A stretch of DNA of 64,000 nt, from positions 40,858,001 through 40,922,000 of the forward strand of contig CM075101.1 of assembly GCA_037576195.1 (NCBI GenBank). The letters are read 5' to 3'. This document shows, piece after piece, positions 31,601-45,768 of this stretch. The translations under genes and the position numbers were made by a program. Each line of letters begins with the position of its first letter. Position 1 is the stretch's first letter. This stretch comes from Phytoseiulus persimilis. Taxonomy: Eukaryota > Arthropoda > Arachnida > Mesostigmata > Phytoseiidae. The notes under the pieces were generated by a model. The model was not told the DNA's origin. It made no database searches and saw only the letters and a program-made list of their open reading frames with translations.

Positions 31601-34600
31601 TCCCGCGCAGTCTGTGATGCAGAAAAAGGCTGGCTCTCAAAAACATAACAGACGCATCCACGCCGGTAGGGTTCCGGAGCCATGATCCGAGTTCCGAGCC
31701 GAGGTCCCTACTTCCGCAGTAGGATACGGCACGCGTCAAATGGAGCACGGGCTGTGGTTTCGGAAAACAGCCGTAACTGCGACCGCTGGAAGAAAATCTG
31801 GAGCCTCCAGGATTCGAACTCCAGCTCTGGATGACTGGTGATCCCGACTTCGAGTCACGGAGGAGTTACGATTCCCCCCTGGAATGAAAGCGGTCATGTC
31901 CTGCCTATGAAAAATCAATAAACACCCTGCCTTATCCTTTATTACGAAATCTTTCCGATCATTTTTCGATCACGCTCGCAGCCGTCATTCCTGATACGAA
32001 CGTGTCGGGCGAATCCACCAAGTTTTCTCCGATAGCAGCTCCCTCATCCGGTTAGAGCGCGTCCTCATATTTTCCAGAACATCAGAAGCCCAGGGTTTCA
32101 TTGAAGGATTGAACGTCGGCAACCACTGCACCGGCAGCCCCCTCAAATACATGCCTGAGCTTATGATTTCGAGACAAATAGGAGCCCGAGGCATCGGGGA
32201 GAACACGCTACTTGACGTTCGAGTGCGCTCGACACTATTCCTTGACTATGAAGTTGCAGCCCGAAGCATCGATCCTCGATGTGCCTCCATTGTTTTCTCC
32301 ATCCAAATCTGGATCCGGGGTCGAGTCCACGAACATTCCCCACTGAGGGAGGGGGAGCGGTCGCCGTCAAGCTCGCAGCCTGATCTTTGTGTCGCAGGTT
32401 CTCCTTGAATATGAAGGGGTCCCATACTTGGACCGCGCCTGCGACGTTCTTGCGGTCCAAAACCGTCGCTGGGATTCCTCGCACGGATGTGCATCCTAAG
32501 ATAGGCGTCAACTCGAGCTGTTGCCCGTGGCAGAGCAGAAGAGGGGACAGCGGCGCATGATCAGGAAACTGCGAGACGAATGAAGTCTTGCCCAAGTCCG
32601 ATTTTCCACTTTCCCAACGCAGGCGCTGCGGATTGCCCTCCTGGAGTCGAGAGAGAGAGAGCCGATGAACTGCCGCGTCTGGCAGTTCTCAATAATGGCT
32701 CCGGTATGCCTTCAGGAACCGGATGCAACTTGCAGCGGCTCCAACAAAGGCCGCGCATCTTTGAAGACGCCAGCCGCTCCAGATACCGGTCCGTGGGTTC
32801 AAAGTGCCTCCGAGAATCACGTCACTTTCGTTTCGAGTTTTCCGGCCGCATGAGGTCCCAGCCGACGCTCAGATAAGACAAACCACGCCGAGTGAGGTAT
32901 GGGAAAGAGCAAACCAAAAGCAAGTAATTACGTTTCTTTTGACGTATGCAATCCGAAAGAGCGCTCCCGTCTTTTTCCGAGCGTTAGTGGTGGCAACTAG
33001 TCGGCGTTTGAGGCAGGATCCCCTCAAGCAAATCAGCGGGCCCGGTACAGACCGAAGTGCGCGGAGTCAGAGGGGCGTTGCTCGTGAAGAGATCGCAACG
33101 GAGAAACCTCGCTGTGCCGGAGGAAGGCCAGAGGCGGTAACACGGAGCGCAGGGGAGGATCGGAGAGCCAGAAGCTCGGCGACAAGCAGTCGGAGCCGGC
33201 GCGAGCTTCCGAGTTGTTAGTGAAGACTCGGACGGAAATCCATCCGAGTGATTTCAAGACGGTTCCCTTTTGGAGACGTGCTCGAGTCTTATCGAGCCGG
33301 GCGACTGGGCGGGTGGCTCTGATGACGACGACGAGCAAACAGAGCGTAGAATTAGTTTGATTCGAGCTGCGAGCGGCACTTCTCATATTTTCTCCTGACG
33401 TCAGAGTGCATTCGTTAGTACCGCTCCGGAGCAAAAAGTTCGAGCCCGACCGCTGTAAAGGATACTTGGGAACTGTCTGAGAATTCCGAGGAATTAATGA
33501 ACGCGGCTGAAGTAATTGTCGGATCGTTAGTCTAGCGAGAGAAACGTCCATCCGGCTCGGGGAAACGGGAACGACCAGAGTTGCTAAATAGCGAAAAAAA
33601 CCTCAGAGAAACTGGAGTGGAACGAGAACGAATGAAGTTTCGGAGACGGAGAGCACCTCCTGGGCACGCGGGCCGCCTGATTCGGTTGCATGAACTCTCC
33701 TCGTCGTCGACGTGCCAGGAAACAAACTCGGCCCAAGAGCGAGCGGAAAGTCATGCGGTGCTGGTGTCATCCCCACGAAGACGATAGCACGCGCACGATA
33801 ACCACTCGTTTCTGACCCCAGCGAGCCTGGCGGATGGTCGCTGCCGGGACGACATCAGGCTGAGAGAGAGGATCCTTTAGCTAGGGTTCAGGTTTCGTTC
33901 CTCGCCTCTCGCCCTGAATTCAGCCAGGATGAGCTTTCAGCTCCAGGCAGACGCCGGAGAGAAGACACAACCCACCTTCGGGAAAATTGGTCAAATGTTC
34001 ACGTCCGACGCGGTGGCGCTCCGATGCCGAGAGGCCGAGGTGATAAATGGACCCAACTATTGCTTTCATAAGAACGGAGGGCGATACCGTCCGGTTTTTC
34101 GCAAAAATGCAGACTCTGGCCGCCCTTGCCAACGTTATCCTTGCTAGGCGAGACACGTTCGGAAATCCCGGTGATTATCTACGATTCCATCGTCCGCACT
34201 CATGATCTAAGGTCGGGTCATCCTGCAGGAAGGAGATTGATTTCTCCGGGCTGAGATTACCCCGTTGCAAACTATCAGAACCTCCCGATTCGCCGAACCA
34301 TCCTCTCGTCACAGCCATCTCCACGGCACTATGAGCCAGTGGTGGGCTTCTCCCCGTAATCGGTGAGTTCGTCTACGTTCAAGTCTGGGAAGCGAAGCGA
34401 GGATGTGACCACGTTTGATCCCAGCGCGTCGGCGAAGCCAAGTCGTTGGCCAGGTTTCCGTTTATCCGATCGAATGCTACATCCGCTCGTCCCTCCCGTG
34501 GACCACACACGCTCGTATTCTCCTTTGTGAAGGAATCGTCGTAGCCATCGGGAACAGGAGAACGCTCTTGCGGCCTTGATATCATCACTGGGAGGCTCAG

Positions 34601-37189
34601 CCGATACAGACAACAACAGCTTCCGCAGGAGACGTATGTTCGGTTCTTGAGGTAGCATCGACCACAAACTTCGTGCCGCCTCTTGCCCCGGCGAAATCCC
34701 TAGAGCGTTGTGATGTGAGGATCACATCGCACTATGTCCTCACCGGAATTGTGGGGCTCCGGCCGGGGGGCAGGGGGCCTGCGATGTAGGTGAAGCCGAT
34801 GCTTCGGCCAGCCTTGATAATCATCAGTCTCGGCCATTCAGTGATAAATATCGTCAGTTTGCAGCGACCTGGGACAGCATGCTTTCAGCGAGTTTCGTTT
34901 GCTATTCATCGGTCGGTGGTATGGGTCATCATTTTCAAGGCTTGAAGCGAAGCCCAGTCCTGAGGGCCCCCGATTCGAGCGGAAGGGGTTCCGAGCCCTG
35001 CGGAATCCACGAAATTCAGGCCGAAGCAAACTTCGCGGAGCTGAGAGATCGAACGAGGGACGGCTGAACGTTTGATACGAAATCGTAACCTCTGCAATAG
35101 GGGCTGTCGTGAGGAGAGCATAGTTGTGGTGCTGCGAGCAGAAGTGCGGAGATGTTTCGTTACGGGAGAGTCGTCGAGTTTTCCCAAGTTTGAACTGCAC
35201 TAAAGATGGAATCGTTCTGCAACGTAATCCGCTCTAGTGTAGCAGCCTCGAGACAGGTCGGATAAGTCTGGGGAAGATCGGAATATTCTACGGGGGGATG
35301 CTGGTAACCGAATACCGAGGATACTCGCCCCGGGAATTTCGCGAGCTCCAAACGTCCACGACGGACTCATCGGTGATGGTCGGCACAGAGTCCGGAATCA
35401 TTGTTATCAAACCCCATAAGGATGCATTCTGGAAAGAGATATGTGCTAACAGCCATCAAGATTCGAGCAAAGCCCGACAAACTGTACTGTGACCTTTCAC
35501 AAAGGAGGCTGACCCTTGATCATGGAACGAACTCAATGTTCAAAGAGAAGCTCGAGAAAGAATGAGAGACACGCGATGAATAGGACTACGGAGAAAAATG
35601 GAACCATTTCCTCTTGTGTTGGAGCTGAGGGAACGCAGACGGCTCCGGGAGCGCAGCTTCGGAGAATTTATTGTGAAGATCGCGTCCAGCATCTACTCAA
35701 CCCACTTTCTCCCTCTCGTTCGGCGGCTCGCACGTTCGTCCTCCAGTTTGTTTGACTAGCCCAAAGGGAGAACGCCCTACTTCACAACTGTGAGTAGATC
35801 TATGAATATACAACAAAAAAACAAAACCAGAAGTCTCGCCAGCGCTCCAGTGAATGACGAAACCTACAAAACAAACTCTCCTCTTGCCACACACATGCGA
35901 ATGGATTCAACTACTCAGGTAGGCTCGCTTGATTCTTAAACCAACTTCTCAGAAGATGCATTCGAGGTGTCTAAACGTTCCCCGCCGCTCGTTTCTGCTT
36001 CGAGTGTTTATTCTACAAGCAGAACCAGCTATCATCAAGTGAGCCCAACCGACTCACTCTTCATTTTTTGCGATAGGGTACACCAACGAAAACTTCTCTC
36101 TCGCAGGCGCTTCATATCATTGTTTGGCAAGACGTGGTAGAAATACAGAAACACTGCCGGGATCTGCAGCCAACCAGGTCCCAACAAAGAGAAACCTTGG
36201 TCGGAGTTGGGAAAAATATGACGCAACGGAGCCTTCGACTCCAAGAAGCCCATCTAGGACGATTTATCTCGGGTTTCACAGAGCTCATTGGAATGAGGAC
36301 CCCGTGATCGAGGTCTGGTCAATTCCAGCAAGTTCTCGAAGTTCTGCTCTCTGTGAACGAGGTTTCTGGGAATTTCTCACACTGGAAGCGCATCACGGAG
36401 GGTGACATTATGTTGAAATCGATGAGACGGCTGTCAAGCACTTCGTGCGGTCTGAGCTCGGAGTGTGAATTTAGCCTGTTCCGAATGAGATCGTTGGGCG
36501 CGGGCGTGGGGCTCGATTGGCCCCGCTCACGTATTTACTACGAGAATAACGACTTTCATCAACTCACTATCGTTGCAAAATCTCGATGTTCGTGGCTGTC
36601 GGACGGAAGGTTTGAAAGAAGGAAGATTGAGAACCACTTCGGGGTTCCGGGTCCCCAATTCAGGCAAATCCTCCATTTTGACTTGGCCGTACTCGCAGAT
36701 CGGATATGAGGGAACGAGTGAATGAGCCATTGGGGTCAAGCAGTTTGTTGATGAGACATGAACACGGCTCATCCACGGCCGCGGTCGGAGTCACCTGCGC
36801 ACGGTGATGTCTCAGTTGTTAGAGTGCATTATGGCCATTAGGTCAGATGAGAAACCACGTCAGTTTTTTCTCCCATCATACGTTGGCTGCTTGATGGTTT
36901 CGGCAGAGCTACAACATTGTCCCTCTCGACTCCCAACGGCCAGAGGGCCTGCAAGGGCAGCGTCACCGTCGACGAGTCGACAGCCAGGAGACTAGATGAA
37001 GTACGCGGTCGCTCACAGAACCATGCTCCACTACTAGACAGACCTTTGTGCATGCATATTCATGCCAATGGAAAAGTTCGGGATTCGGGATGTTGCGCTG
37101 CCCCTGCGCATTTCGCCCATTGCCTCTGAAGGGAGCAATGCTATCCGAAGGTTGATTCCGGTTAGACGCGGTATCTTCCAGCAGGGTTG
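28628..37189. other. No supported gene
   Basis: About 8.5 kb of short shadow-like frames. A minus-strand GTTCGAATCC string (31810-31819) resembles a Pol III B box but no tRNA fold surrounds it. A short GA repeat lies near 32647. Nothing else supported. Confidence 0.4.
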
Positions 37190-37567
37190 ATGCAGTCTGC
37201 GGAAAGCTGCGGGGCTTTGGAGGTTTCATTGCGGCACAGAGTCGCCGCGGCGAGCGCTCGGTTCGAGACCACGCTGAACGAGAGCGATATGAGCGTGATG
37301 AAGAAGGAGCGGCCTAGGTGGAAGAGACTGCGAAAGGCGAAACGACGAGGGCGGAACGGTCTCATAAAATACATACACTGCCCTCCAAAACTTCCGAATG
37401 GCTTCGAGCTAACGCCCGGGGAGTTACACTACCGTCACTTTTCCGTAATGGATCACAGTTGGGATTTATTGGACGTTTCCGCCTCAATAAGAATCTCCGC
37501 TCCCATTAGACTATGCTCCAAATCTCGAGATGATTTTTCAGTTAAAGGGTCTCCCCGTTCAAGTTGA
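37190..37567 (+). CDS. Unrecognised 125-aa open frame with high GC3 start
   Basis: A complete ATG-to-stop frame of 125 codons. The first half has strikingly G/C-ending codons, the usual sign of real coding here, and encodes an Ala/Glu/Ser-rich segment followed by a strongly basic block (Lys/Arg-rich, residues about 40-58). The second half is mixed with aromatic and acidic residues. No signal peptide, zinc-binding pattern or membrane helix is visible. The basic block could be a nuclear localisation or RNA-binding segment. That is inference, and the family is unknown. Confidence 0.38.
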   Translation: MQSAESCGALEVSLRHRVAAASARFETTLNESDMSVMKKERPRWKRLRKAKRRGRNGLIKYIHCPPKLPNGFELTPGELHYRHFSVMDHSWDLLDVSASIRISAPIRLCSKSRDDFSVKGSPRSS

Positions 37568-40500
37568 GCAGCTTGCGCGAAGTTCCCGAAGTGAGCCGGA
37601 CGAAGTAGAAGCGCCTGCCGGGGCAGCGGAACATGGGAACACTCGACGATAAGTTCGAGCTGCCTCTCCTATGCCGCGATTCCGGGACTATCGCGCTTCT
37701 CGTGCGGTGAATGGATGGGGAATCGGGAGTATCAGCTCGTCGTCACGGTTTCCCATCGATATGCTTGGTCCCCCGTTTCAGGAAAATGTCCTTACAGTTC
37801 TCGAATGATCACCCCCTGATTTTCCGGTCCTCACCCTTTCGACTCACGTGCCATGGCACGTGCGGGCGGAAATTCATGATGAGCTATGTCGTAAGAACGA
37901 GAAGGAAGCGCCAACCTGCGCTCCTGCATGCCGACTTGACGAGGTGCCGTGGAGTTTCGTGACTTGGTTCCATATAGCTCAGGTGCTTATCTGACCCGAG
38001 CATCAGACTGGTTGAAGACATCTGTGTGCCTCAAGCTACGACTTAATTAGGATTCTCCGGCGGCGATTCCCTTGAGTCCGGCTCAGCGCACGTAGCACAA
38101 GTCTCGCATAGGGTCGTATCGCATAGAAATCCACGGGATGCGAGAGTTGTTCCCCGACGACAGCGGTGCAGAAGCCTGTGAGCGTGCAGAAGGAACCCGC
38201 CGGTATGAGTGACCCCGAACACACTATCTCTCTCTCGTTGTGAATGACGCTTTCATTGCTCAATAAACTTCCAGGTGGAGAAAAGGTTCTTCTCGGCGGC
38301 GAGCCTAGTGACGTCACGAAGTTATGTATCCTATGCATCTGAAATCTGTAACACTATACGTGCACTCTCGTACTCCGTCTGGCCATCCGTGACAAAGTGC
38401 ATCGTGCGAGGAGCATGCATATTTCTGCGTGGTATGTGATCGAAGGAACGTTTCCGCCATCGTTGTGATGAATTGATCTTCCGGTAGGTGACGTCCTTGA
38501 GAGGACAACATAAACCATTGACCACGTAGGCCACAACCGAACGTTATAGGACATACAGGAAAATATGGTTTTGATGGTAGCTTGCGTCTCGAAATGGAAC
38601 AGGGCTCCTGTGCAACTCTTAGCGCATCAGCATGCGGACGCAATGAGCAGCTCCATATCGCGCCCATATCAGGGGAAGAATGCAAGTGTTGACGAAAAAT
38701 GCAAAAAAGTTTTGCTTCCGAATATGGAGTTTGCCATGGCTTATAAATACTCGTGCAGGCGAACGCATCTGTGGAAGCCTGGTTTTGTGCTGACGCATCG
38801 CTGATCCACAACGTGCACTCTCCTTTACAACCTCTCCCCTGGAGGACGCTCCTCGGAGGCGCTGATCTCCGAGCGGGCTAGGAAATATTTCCAACCTCGG
38901 GTTAATACCCGCACCAGCTGTCAGAGGCAAGCCAGCCAGTCAAGCGTCGCATCCTCAACTCGACCAGGCTGATCTTCGTCATCCCCTCTCTCTCGAAATC
39001 ATCGCTTATCTCTGTAGATGGAGGCCTTCGTCAGAATTAGCCGTCAGGGGAGAATCGCGTATGCGGGCTTCCGGACCACACCTTGCACTTCTGATATAAT
39101 AACGGGGAGACGGCGCCAGGACGGAGCCACAAAAGTGTTAGGGATTAGATTCCGGCTGAGCGAGAAACGTGAACGCCGGCCATCTGGAGACAAGTGTAAA
39201 CTCAGAACAACTTGTTTGATGCATTCAATTCTGATCATGAACGTTTTGGCTCCTGTCATACGATCCGCAACGGAAGGAAAGGATCACGGTCTCCCTCATT
39301 AAATCGGTTATGTACGAATATGGCTCGCATCTCAGACACTCGCAGCTTCAGAGTGGTGAGCGTAATCGGGAATTATCTTGCCCTTATTCCTTCAACTCAT
39401 CACTCGGATTCTGGAATAATTCTTCGCAATCGATGGCCGGGAGCATGACGTATCTTCATTCCTTCTTCATTCGCGCCGATTGGTCGATATTCGCATTTCC
39501 TAGAGCGGCTCGAGGAGTACTTTTCGTTTTTTTTTCCATTCGTTCCACAAATCCGACCGAGAAACGAGTGATTGAACTCGTATTGGTTCCATCGGATTCG
39601 GGTAACGATTCTATCGACTTGCTATTAGTGATGGCGAGAATCGTTTAAAGCTCGAAATCGGCGACCGATCCTCTCAGCCGCACGAGAATCGCTGATGTTT
39701 CAACAAAATCTCGTGCTGGATGCATGCTCTCAAGGGAGCCGAATTCGAAAAGTTTCCCGACAGCAACGTTCTTGGAGTTGTCCAAGCTACTCGACCATCG
39801 AGTTGCTGGATCGACCCGACTAGCTCTTTTGCTCGAAGATCGGGTTCGTTCAGTTGTTCCTCTCAGAACGGGAAGCCGTATAGCTTGATTTCCGGGCAAA
39901 AATTATTCCCGAGGAACGAGCAGCAAACGAAGGAATGTGTACTTCTCAAGCTCAGTCGGAGTTTGTTCCCAGAACTCTCGGTTCGATTTGTTGGCAGCTT
40001 CATGCTCCTCACACCGATGTCAGGGCTTTCAAGTCTCTTAATCCTTCTTCGGCTCGATTTGCTGCTCATTCCGGATCATGTAAGGTCAAAGACGTCCGAC
40101 CCGTTCCGATCAACGACTGTTCGGAAACCACGGGACGGGTAGAATAACCTGCTGACCGAACTCCGAGCCGTGGTCGGGCTTCATTGCTGAGAGCTCAGAT
40201 GTTCGGCGCTCATGGATTGCGAGATGAGGTCTCAAGTCCGGAACACAATGACCCCAGGATCTCGCAGATAACCAACCCTCTTCTCGCGATTTTTTTTCTT
40301 GAAAGAACTCACATCAGATCTGCACCTTCTCGGATGTCGAGCTCATCGGAGCACGAACTTTTCAGATACCGAGCTCTCCAGATGCGATTCTTTGAGAAAG
40401 GATCGAAAAGAAAAGGTTCGCCGCTGCAGCGGGAACTCTAGCTCGCACGCGCGGGGCATTTTATGGCGGACATCTGCTAATTTCCTAAACCTCTCGCACC

Positions 40501-43500
40501 CTAGATCTCAACCCGACATGATAAGTGCCTATGTGTGATTTCCTCTCTGTTGCGCCTTACCATGGCGCATGATACTGCGAACGTTGACGAGACGCCCTGG
40601 AACGATATCTATTTCACGAGCCGTGGTCGATTTCCCAAGATTTGGTTTATGATTCATAGCTATCTTGAAACCATTCGGATAGCGATTACACTAGCCTACG
40701 AGAAAGTCAGCTATATACATTAGTATATTCAAAACTTTATCCATGTGTATTTATATTTCCGGTGTCAACTTTTGAAGACTTTCCAAATGAACACAAGACA
40801 TTCATCGGAGAACCGTAGATGACCGTTTCACATCACATCAGAATTGGGGAATCGAAGAGAATACTGTAGATACTGTAGTTGAACATGAAAATCAGGCTCC
40901 GACTATGGCGACAACAAGTCCGCTTCAAGTGTTGCTCTTGAACCTTTCAGAATCAGTGGGACATTAGTCAACAAAATCATAACAAACAGTTTGCTGAACT
41001 ACCCCTGTGACGCCTCGGGTGGAGAAACCGGCATTTTTGAAGCGGACTTTGAACGATTGCTGTTTCCGAACGGAACTTTCTGACCTTGACAGATCGAGCT
41101 GTGGCGAGGAGATTCCGAGTATGTCAGAGCCGGACCCCCGCTACACTTCACTCAGCGCTGGAACGCACTGAGATGACGCAGTATCGGATTCCCGATCAGA
41201 GAGACCTGGGGAATTGTGACTCGGCTTGTGTAGGGCGCCGAGAAGGGGAGAGCTAGTTCCACCGATGGCTGTCGGAAATTCTATGCATACTGGGTTGGGC
41301 TAAGTCAAGATAGAGAAGACGTAGAAAATAACTGCATTCTTGTTTTTATCCAAACGTGTTGTACAGAACTGGCTTCGTTATAACATTAAGGTGACGAAGC
41401 ATCGTTCGTCACGGCGTGATCCAAACGGCGGATTTCCGAACATCGGTGCAACACATCAGCCAACTCGTCAATCTCATATCACTTCAGAACGTTTGAGGCA
41501 GAGCAGCGACAGCCGCGACTGTCGCCGCCAAGGCCCGATGACGAGGACCAAATCGGCAGGACAGTGAGACACGGCATATACATCAACATAGATACTCTCT
41601 CAGAACTCGCGGCACGCCACGGGATTCCAGCGCGCTTTCTGCGTCTTTATTCCCAACGAGACCACCCGATTTCGTCGATTATAATATCCGGCAAACGCTC
41701 CGACCCAGCCTGGGATAAGGTGAGGAAGTTCATGAGGAGGTGAGGGGGTCATGTCTAGGTCATGCTTCATCAGTATATAAATAATTTGATTCTCTCCCAA
41801 ACAATGCGGCAATGATGAGAACATCTACGTCTTCCCGTTATCATCTCCGACACTCTTCCTTCAAACAGACGTTTCGTTGATTTGTGATTTTATCGACAGA
41901 CCACTCGCTAGATTGGAAAGGCCATAACTCCGAGACTCCGCGGGGAGGCGAATGGATCAGCAGACGTCGAATCTGTTATGAGTTCATGAGCTGATTGAGC
42001 GATTGATTCACTTTTGGTCTGTGATCCGCTGCAGGGCATCGAGTAGACCGCGGAGGGCAGCGGATGCAGTTGATGGTTTGAACAATGACGGGATTCTTGA
42101 TGCCGCTGTCCTAGTGTGTCAATTTGTTTGGTCTCTTCGAAGGATATCAAACTTCCCAATGCTCATCGAGGTTTCCACGACCTAATGACGCCCCATTGCC
42201 TAAGGCTTTCGGAACCGTTTCTGAAAAGATGGGATCGTTTGTTAGTGGGCATTCGCTAGGAAAAGTCCGAGAAATCTAGCGCGGATGAACGGCCATAAGA
42301 AACAACGAGGGCTCTTCCGCGAAATCTCCCTTGATGCGCCTTAAGCTCTGGGGCGCTTCTCGCCCGATTTTCGCTCGTTTCCTGGCGGAAACCTATCCGT
42401 CGTGCTGTGTTCCTGCTGAAAGAGTCCTCGTTGTTCGGCTGAAACTCCCTCGCTCGCTTTTTCGACGGCGGGGCGGTCAACCAAGTGCGCAGACTACATT
42501 CAATCAGTACAGAGCAGGCAAAACTCGAACAAGTATCCCAGCGATGAGATTCCAGGTACAAGAAAGAAGCTTTCAGAATGTATAGAGTTGATCCTAAGCC
42601 GGGCTGCGCAGCTCGTCGGACTCTTCCACATGGTCGTGTTCAACGTGCTCATTCACGCTTTGAACGAAAAGGATCCGTTGTCGCCCGCCAGAGCCTTCCG
42701 CGGTGCTCCCGCGAGTCGAGCACAGAGAGCTTTCCATGGAGGGCTTAGCGCTTCTCTATTCGGATCTCAGACGGTTCTTGAAATTGGGAAGACGGAAAAA
42801 AAACAGCAAGAACTTGTTCACACCGCCTTGCCTATGTCACAGCAATATTTGGATCCCTGGGGAGCCCTAGACGCTCTCCGAACGATCAACGGGAGTGAGA
42901 GAACCCACTGAGTCGGGAACGGAGCGGAAATAGATCAACGTTTGCTTCTTCTGAAGCCTAAAAGCCTTCCCTGATATCGGCGCCCCAGGAATCCGAGAGC
43001 TCCAACGATGAGCTTGCAACAGCTCAGGTCTCCGTGCGTCGTACTCACCGTTCGCGGCAGGCGCAACCGTATAGCCCAATCAAATCCATTCATCGGAGAT
43101 GAGGTGATCTCCCACGTACACGTGCATCCATCAAGCTTTCCATGTACTCGTACATGCATGCGACCTCTAAAGTTGTAGGCGGCTGCGTCTACACGCTCAG
43201 CGTTCGACTTTTTTCTTCCGTCGTGCACGTTGTTGACTTCTCCAAGACGGAGTTCGCGCCCTCGACGGCCTCCGGCCGTGTTGAGCCTGCGCAAGGAACG
43301 CACGGTTAGGAACGCAGCCGATGATCACATTTGCTCGTTTTCGATAACCTGGGAGCGCCGGGAAGCCATCAGAAACTCCCTGCTCGGCTCCCTCGATCCT
43401 CAAAATCAAGTCGGGGGCGCGAGCGGGCTCTTACGTGCAGGCGCTTAGGTCTTCGCATGGTCCATCGGTCGGGTGAGCGGGAAGTATAGTTTCAGCGCTC

Positions 43501-45729
43501 GGCAATATCTCACCGTGCGAGAAAGTCGGAAGCGAGCAAACCACGCAAGAACATGTGTGGCCGATTCTCTCCGCGACGTAGCGAGCTACATGGCTGCCCG
43601 TCGGAACACGACATCTCCCGCCACGCCCTCCCTAATTCTCTCCGACGAAAATGCTGAGGGAGCTTTCCATGCCCGACTCACGATAAATTTCTTCGACCGA
43701 AAAACCCTGTTTCTCAGACCCGACGGTGGACGGTCATCCTCACCGCCACCCTTCCCTTTCGCCTCCACATCAAGCTTTTCCTCCCTCAAGAATCTAATTA
43801 GCCAACAAGCCTCCGTCGTACGAGGGGAAACAAGCAAGCAGTCGGGCGGACTCGAGCGAGCCGATCTTCCCGGCATGTCTTCGTGAATGAGGCGAATTAC
43901 TCCCGGACACTCCGATGCACCCTAATCAGGTCGATGGTTCGCTCGGCGCAACGCCAGAGATAACGTAAGCGCCAGCCATGAGCGATAGCGACATTGATCG
44001 AGTGAGAAACTTCCCGAACCAGAAACCATGCCGGGATTACGTCGCCGGCCAGACACATGCACGGCTCCTCTTCATCTGCCTCGCTGGAGGGGTCGACTTT
44101 TCGAACGGAGTCTCGCCCGAACTCACCTCTGTCAGGTTTTCCTTCTCGTAGAATTGCGGGAGCGGAGAACTCGAGTCCTGATCCGGTGTCAAGGTCGGGT
44201 TCTTTTGCTGTTTGGGCTCCTCCTCGAAAACAGGGATTTCTCGATCGTTATCTTTATCCTCATCTGAAGAGTCTTCCATGAACGACGGCTCGAAGATCGA
44301 TAAGCTTGTTGAACGTGACGTACGATGAGTTCCTTGGTCTGAAAGGTCGAAAGGCTGCTTAAGCGCAAGCGCATCGGAACTCCTCCGTGCGGAGTCCTAA
44401 CCCGATTTCCGCGCTCAATAACCCGCGATCCTTCCGGGGATCTGGCTAGGGAGCTAATGCATTCTAGCTGTTGTACTTTTCCCCGGCCAAAGTGGGCTCG
44501 CCAGGTCCTGGTCTGGTTGCCGCACCTGATCGTCGGTCGTTCACATGGTTCCCATTTCCTCACATCCCTGCGTGAAAACCGGGAAAAACGACTGCGGAAG
44601 CGAGCCGCGAGGGAGCCCCTCATCTCAGCGCGAGTAATAAGTTGATGTGTTGTTGTTACTCATCAGATCGCTGCCCGGTGCGGAAATACAAAGCGGGAGT
44701 CAAGTCGCCCGATTCCGGCGGAAATCTCTCCGGAAAGTAGGCATGAGAAATACATCGGGGGATCTGTGTGGAGGCGGAGGAACGGGGTGGAATCGAAATT
44801 CCCAGCGCAAACTTCCGTCTTTATACGAAGTCGTTGTTCGTTTCCGCGTGAAAAAGCGCGGAAACTTGCAGGCGACCAAATGAGCCGAAAGTTTCATTCC
44901 TCCGGAATGTTGGAACGCTCTCCACGTAGCTTCGCCCGGCTCACAACGGCAGTTTTCGTGAACACGCTTTATTTCTTCCCTTCTAACGCGAACGATAAAG
45001 GACCTGAGGAGCAAATCGAAAGCGAACGACCGGATGAACAGGCATTCAGCGCATGCGAACGTGAATTGAATCTTTCATGAGCGGGTGAATCGATCCCGAT
45101 CCGACGATGCTTTTGAGTGAGAAGCTTCGTGCCCTGCTCTCACCGAATAGTCTCCGCGGTCGTTGCGACTCCTTCAGCCCAAGCTGAGGTTTCGCAACAA
45201 AGTAACGTACAGCGCTCAGTGCGTCAACCGGTCAGAAACCTCAAGTATCGATGGTGCGGGAAAGCCTCGCGCAGACACGAGCAGCACGAAAAACTCCGTC
45301 CAAGCCGAAGACCGCCCAAGCGGTGGGGTCACATGTTTCCCTCTCCCTTTGCGAAAGGATCACAATAGTGGACTCGAATCACGAGAGCTCCCCTCGATCG
45401 GACAGCAACCGACGACTCGCACTCGGCTTAGAGTATTTGAATCGATCTGAGATCGAAACCTGTCGGCTCGAAGAAACGGATCTCGATTGATTGAAACCGC
45501 CGGAGCATAAGAATCCTCGACGACTCCTGGACGTACGAGTTGAAAGACGCGAAGCCAGAGACAACGAAGCGAAAGGAAGACACCGGGCGAAGAAGGAGAA
45601 CTGAGGAGGAATCGGACGGACGAATTCCGCCTTTTGAAGGACGAAACAGACGTGAACAGACGCAAGAGAACCTTTAACAAGTTCTGCACGAAGACAAAAC
45701 TACACGCAACTCATTACTGCTGAGCTCGC
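37568..45729. other. No supported gene
   Basis: About 8 kb with short frames only, plus the palindrome listed at 37845. No RNA gene or transposable element recognised. Confidence 0.4.
37845..37862. promoter_or_regulatory. 18-bp palindrome with two E-boxes
   Basis: CACGTG, CCATGG and CACGTG lie in direct succession and form one perfect 18-bp palindrome. CACGTG is the canonical site for bHLH factors such as MYC/MAX or CLOCK/CYCLE. Two sites 12 bp apart face the same side of the helix approximately. About 280 bases upstream is the candidate frame at 37190-37567. Regulatory use is inferred only. Confidence 0.35.
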
Positions 45730-45768
45730 CCCGGAAGCTCACTCGCGATAGTAGAGTGAGCTTCCGGG
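45730..45768. repeat. Perfect 15-bp hairpin
   Basis: CCCGGAAGCTCACTC and its exact reverse complement are separated by 9 bases (GCGATAGTA). In RNA this would form a very stable stem-loop. The stem is too short and the loop too small for a typical microRNA precursor. It could be a mini inverted-repeat remnant or a structural element. Confidence 0.95.

Noticed and set aside
31800-31860. tRNA gene on the minus strand
   Set aside because: Only the B-box-like string GTTCGAATCC fits. T-stem and acceptor stem do not pair.
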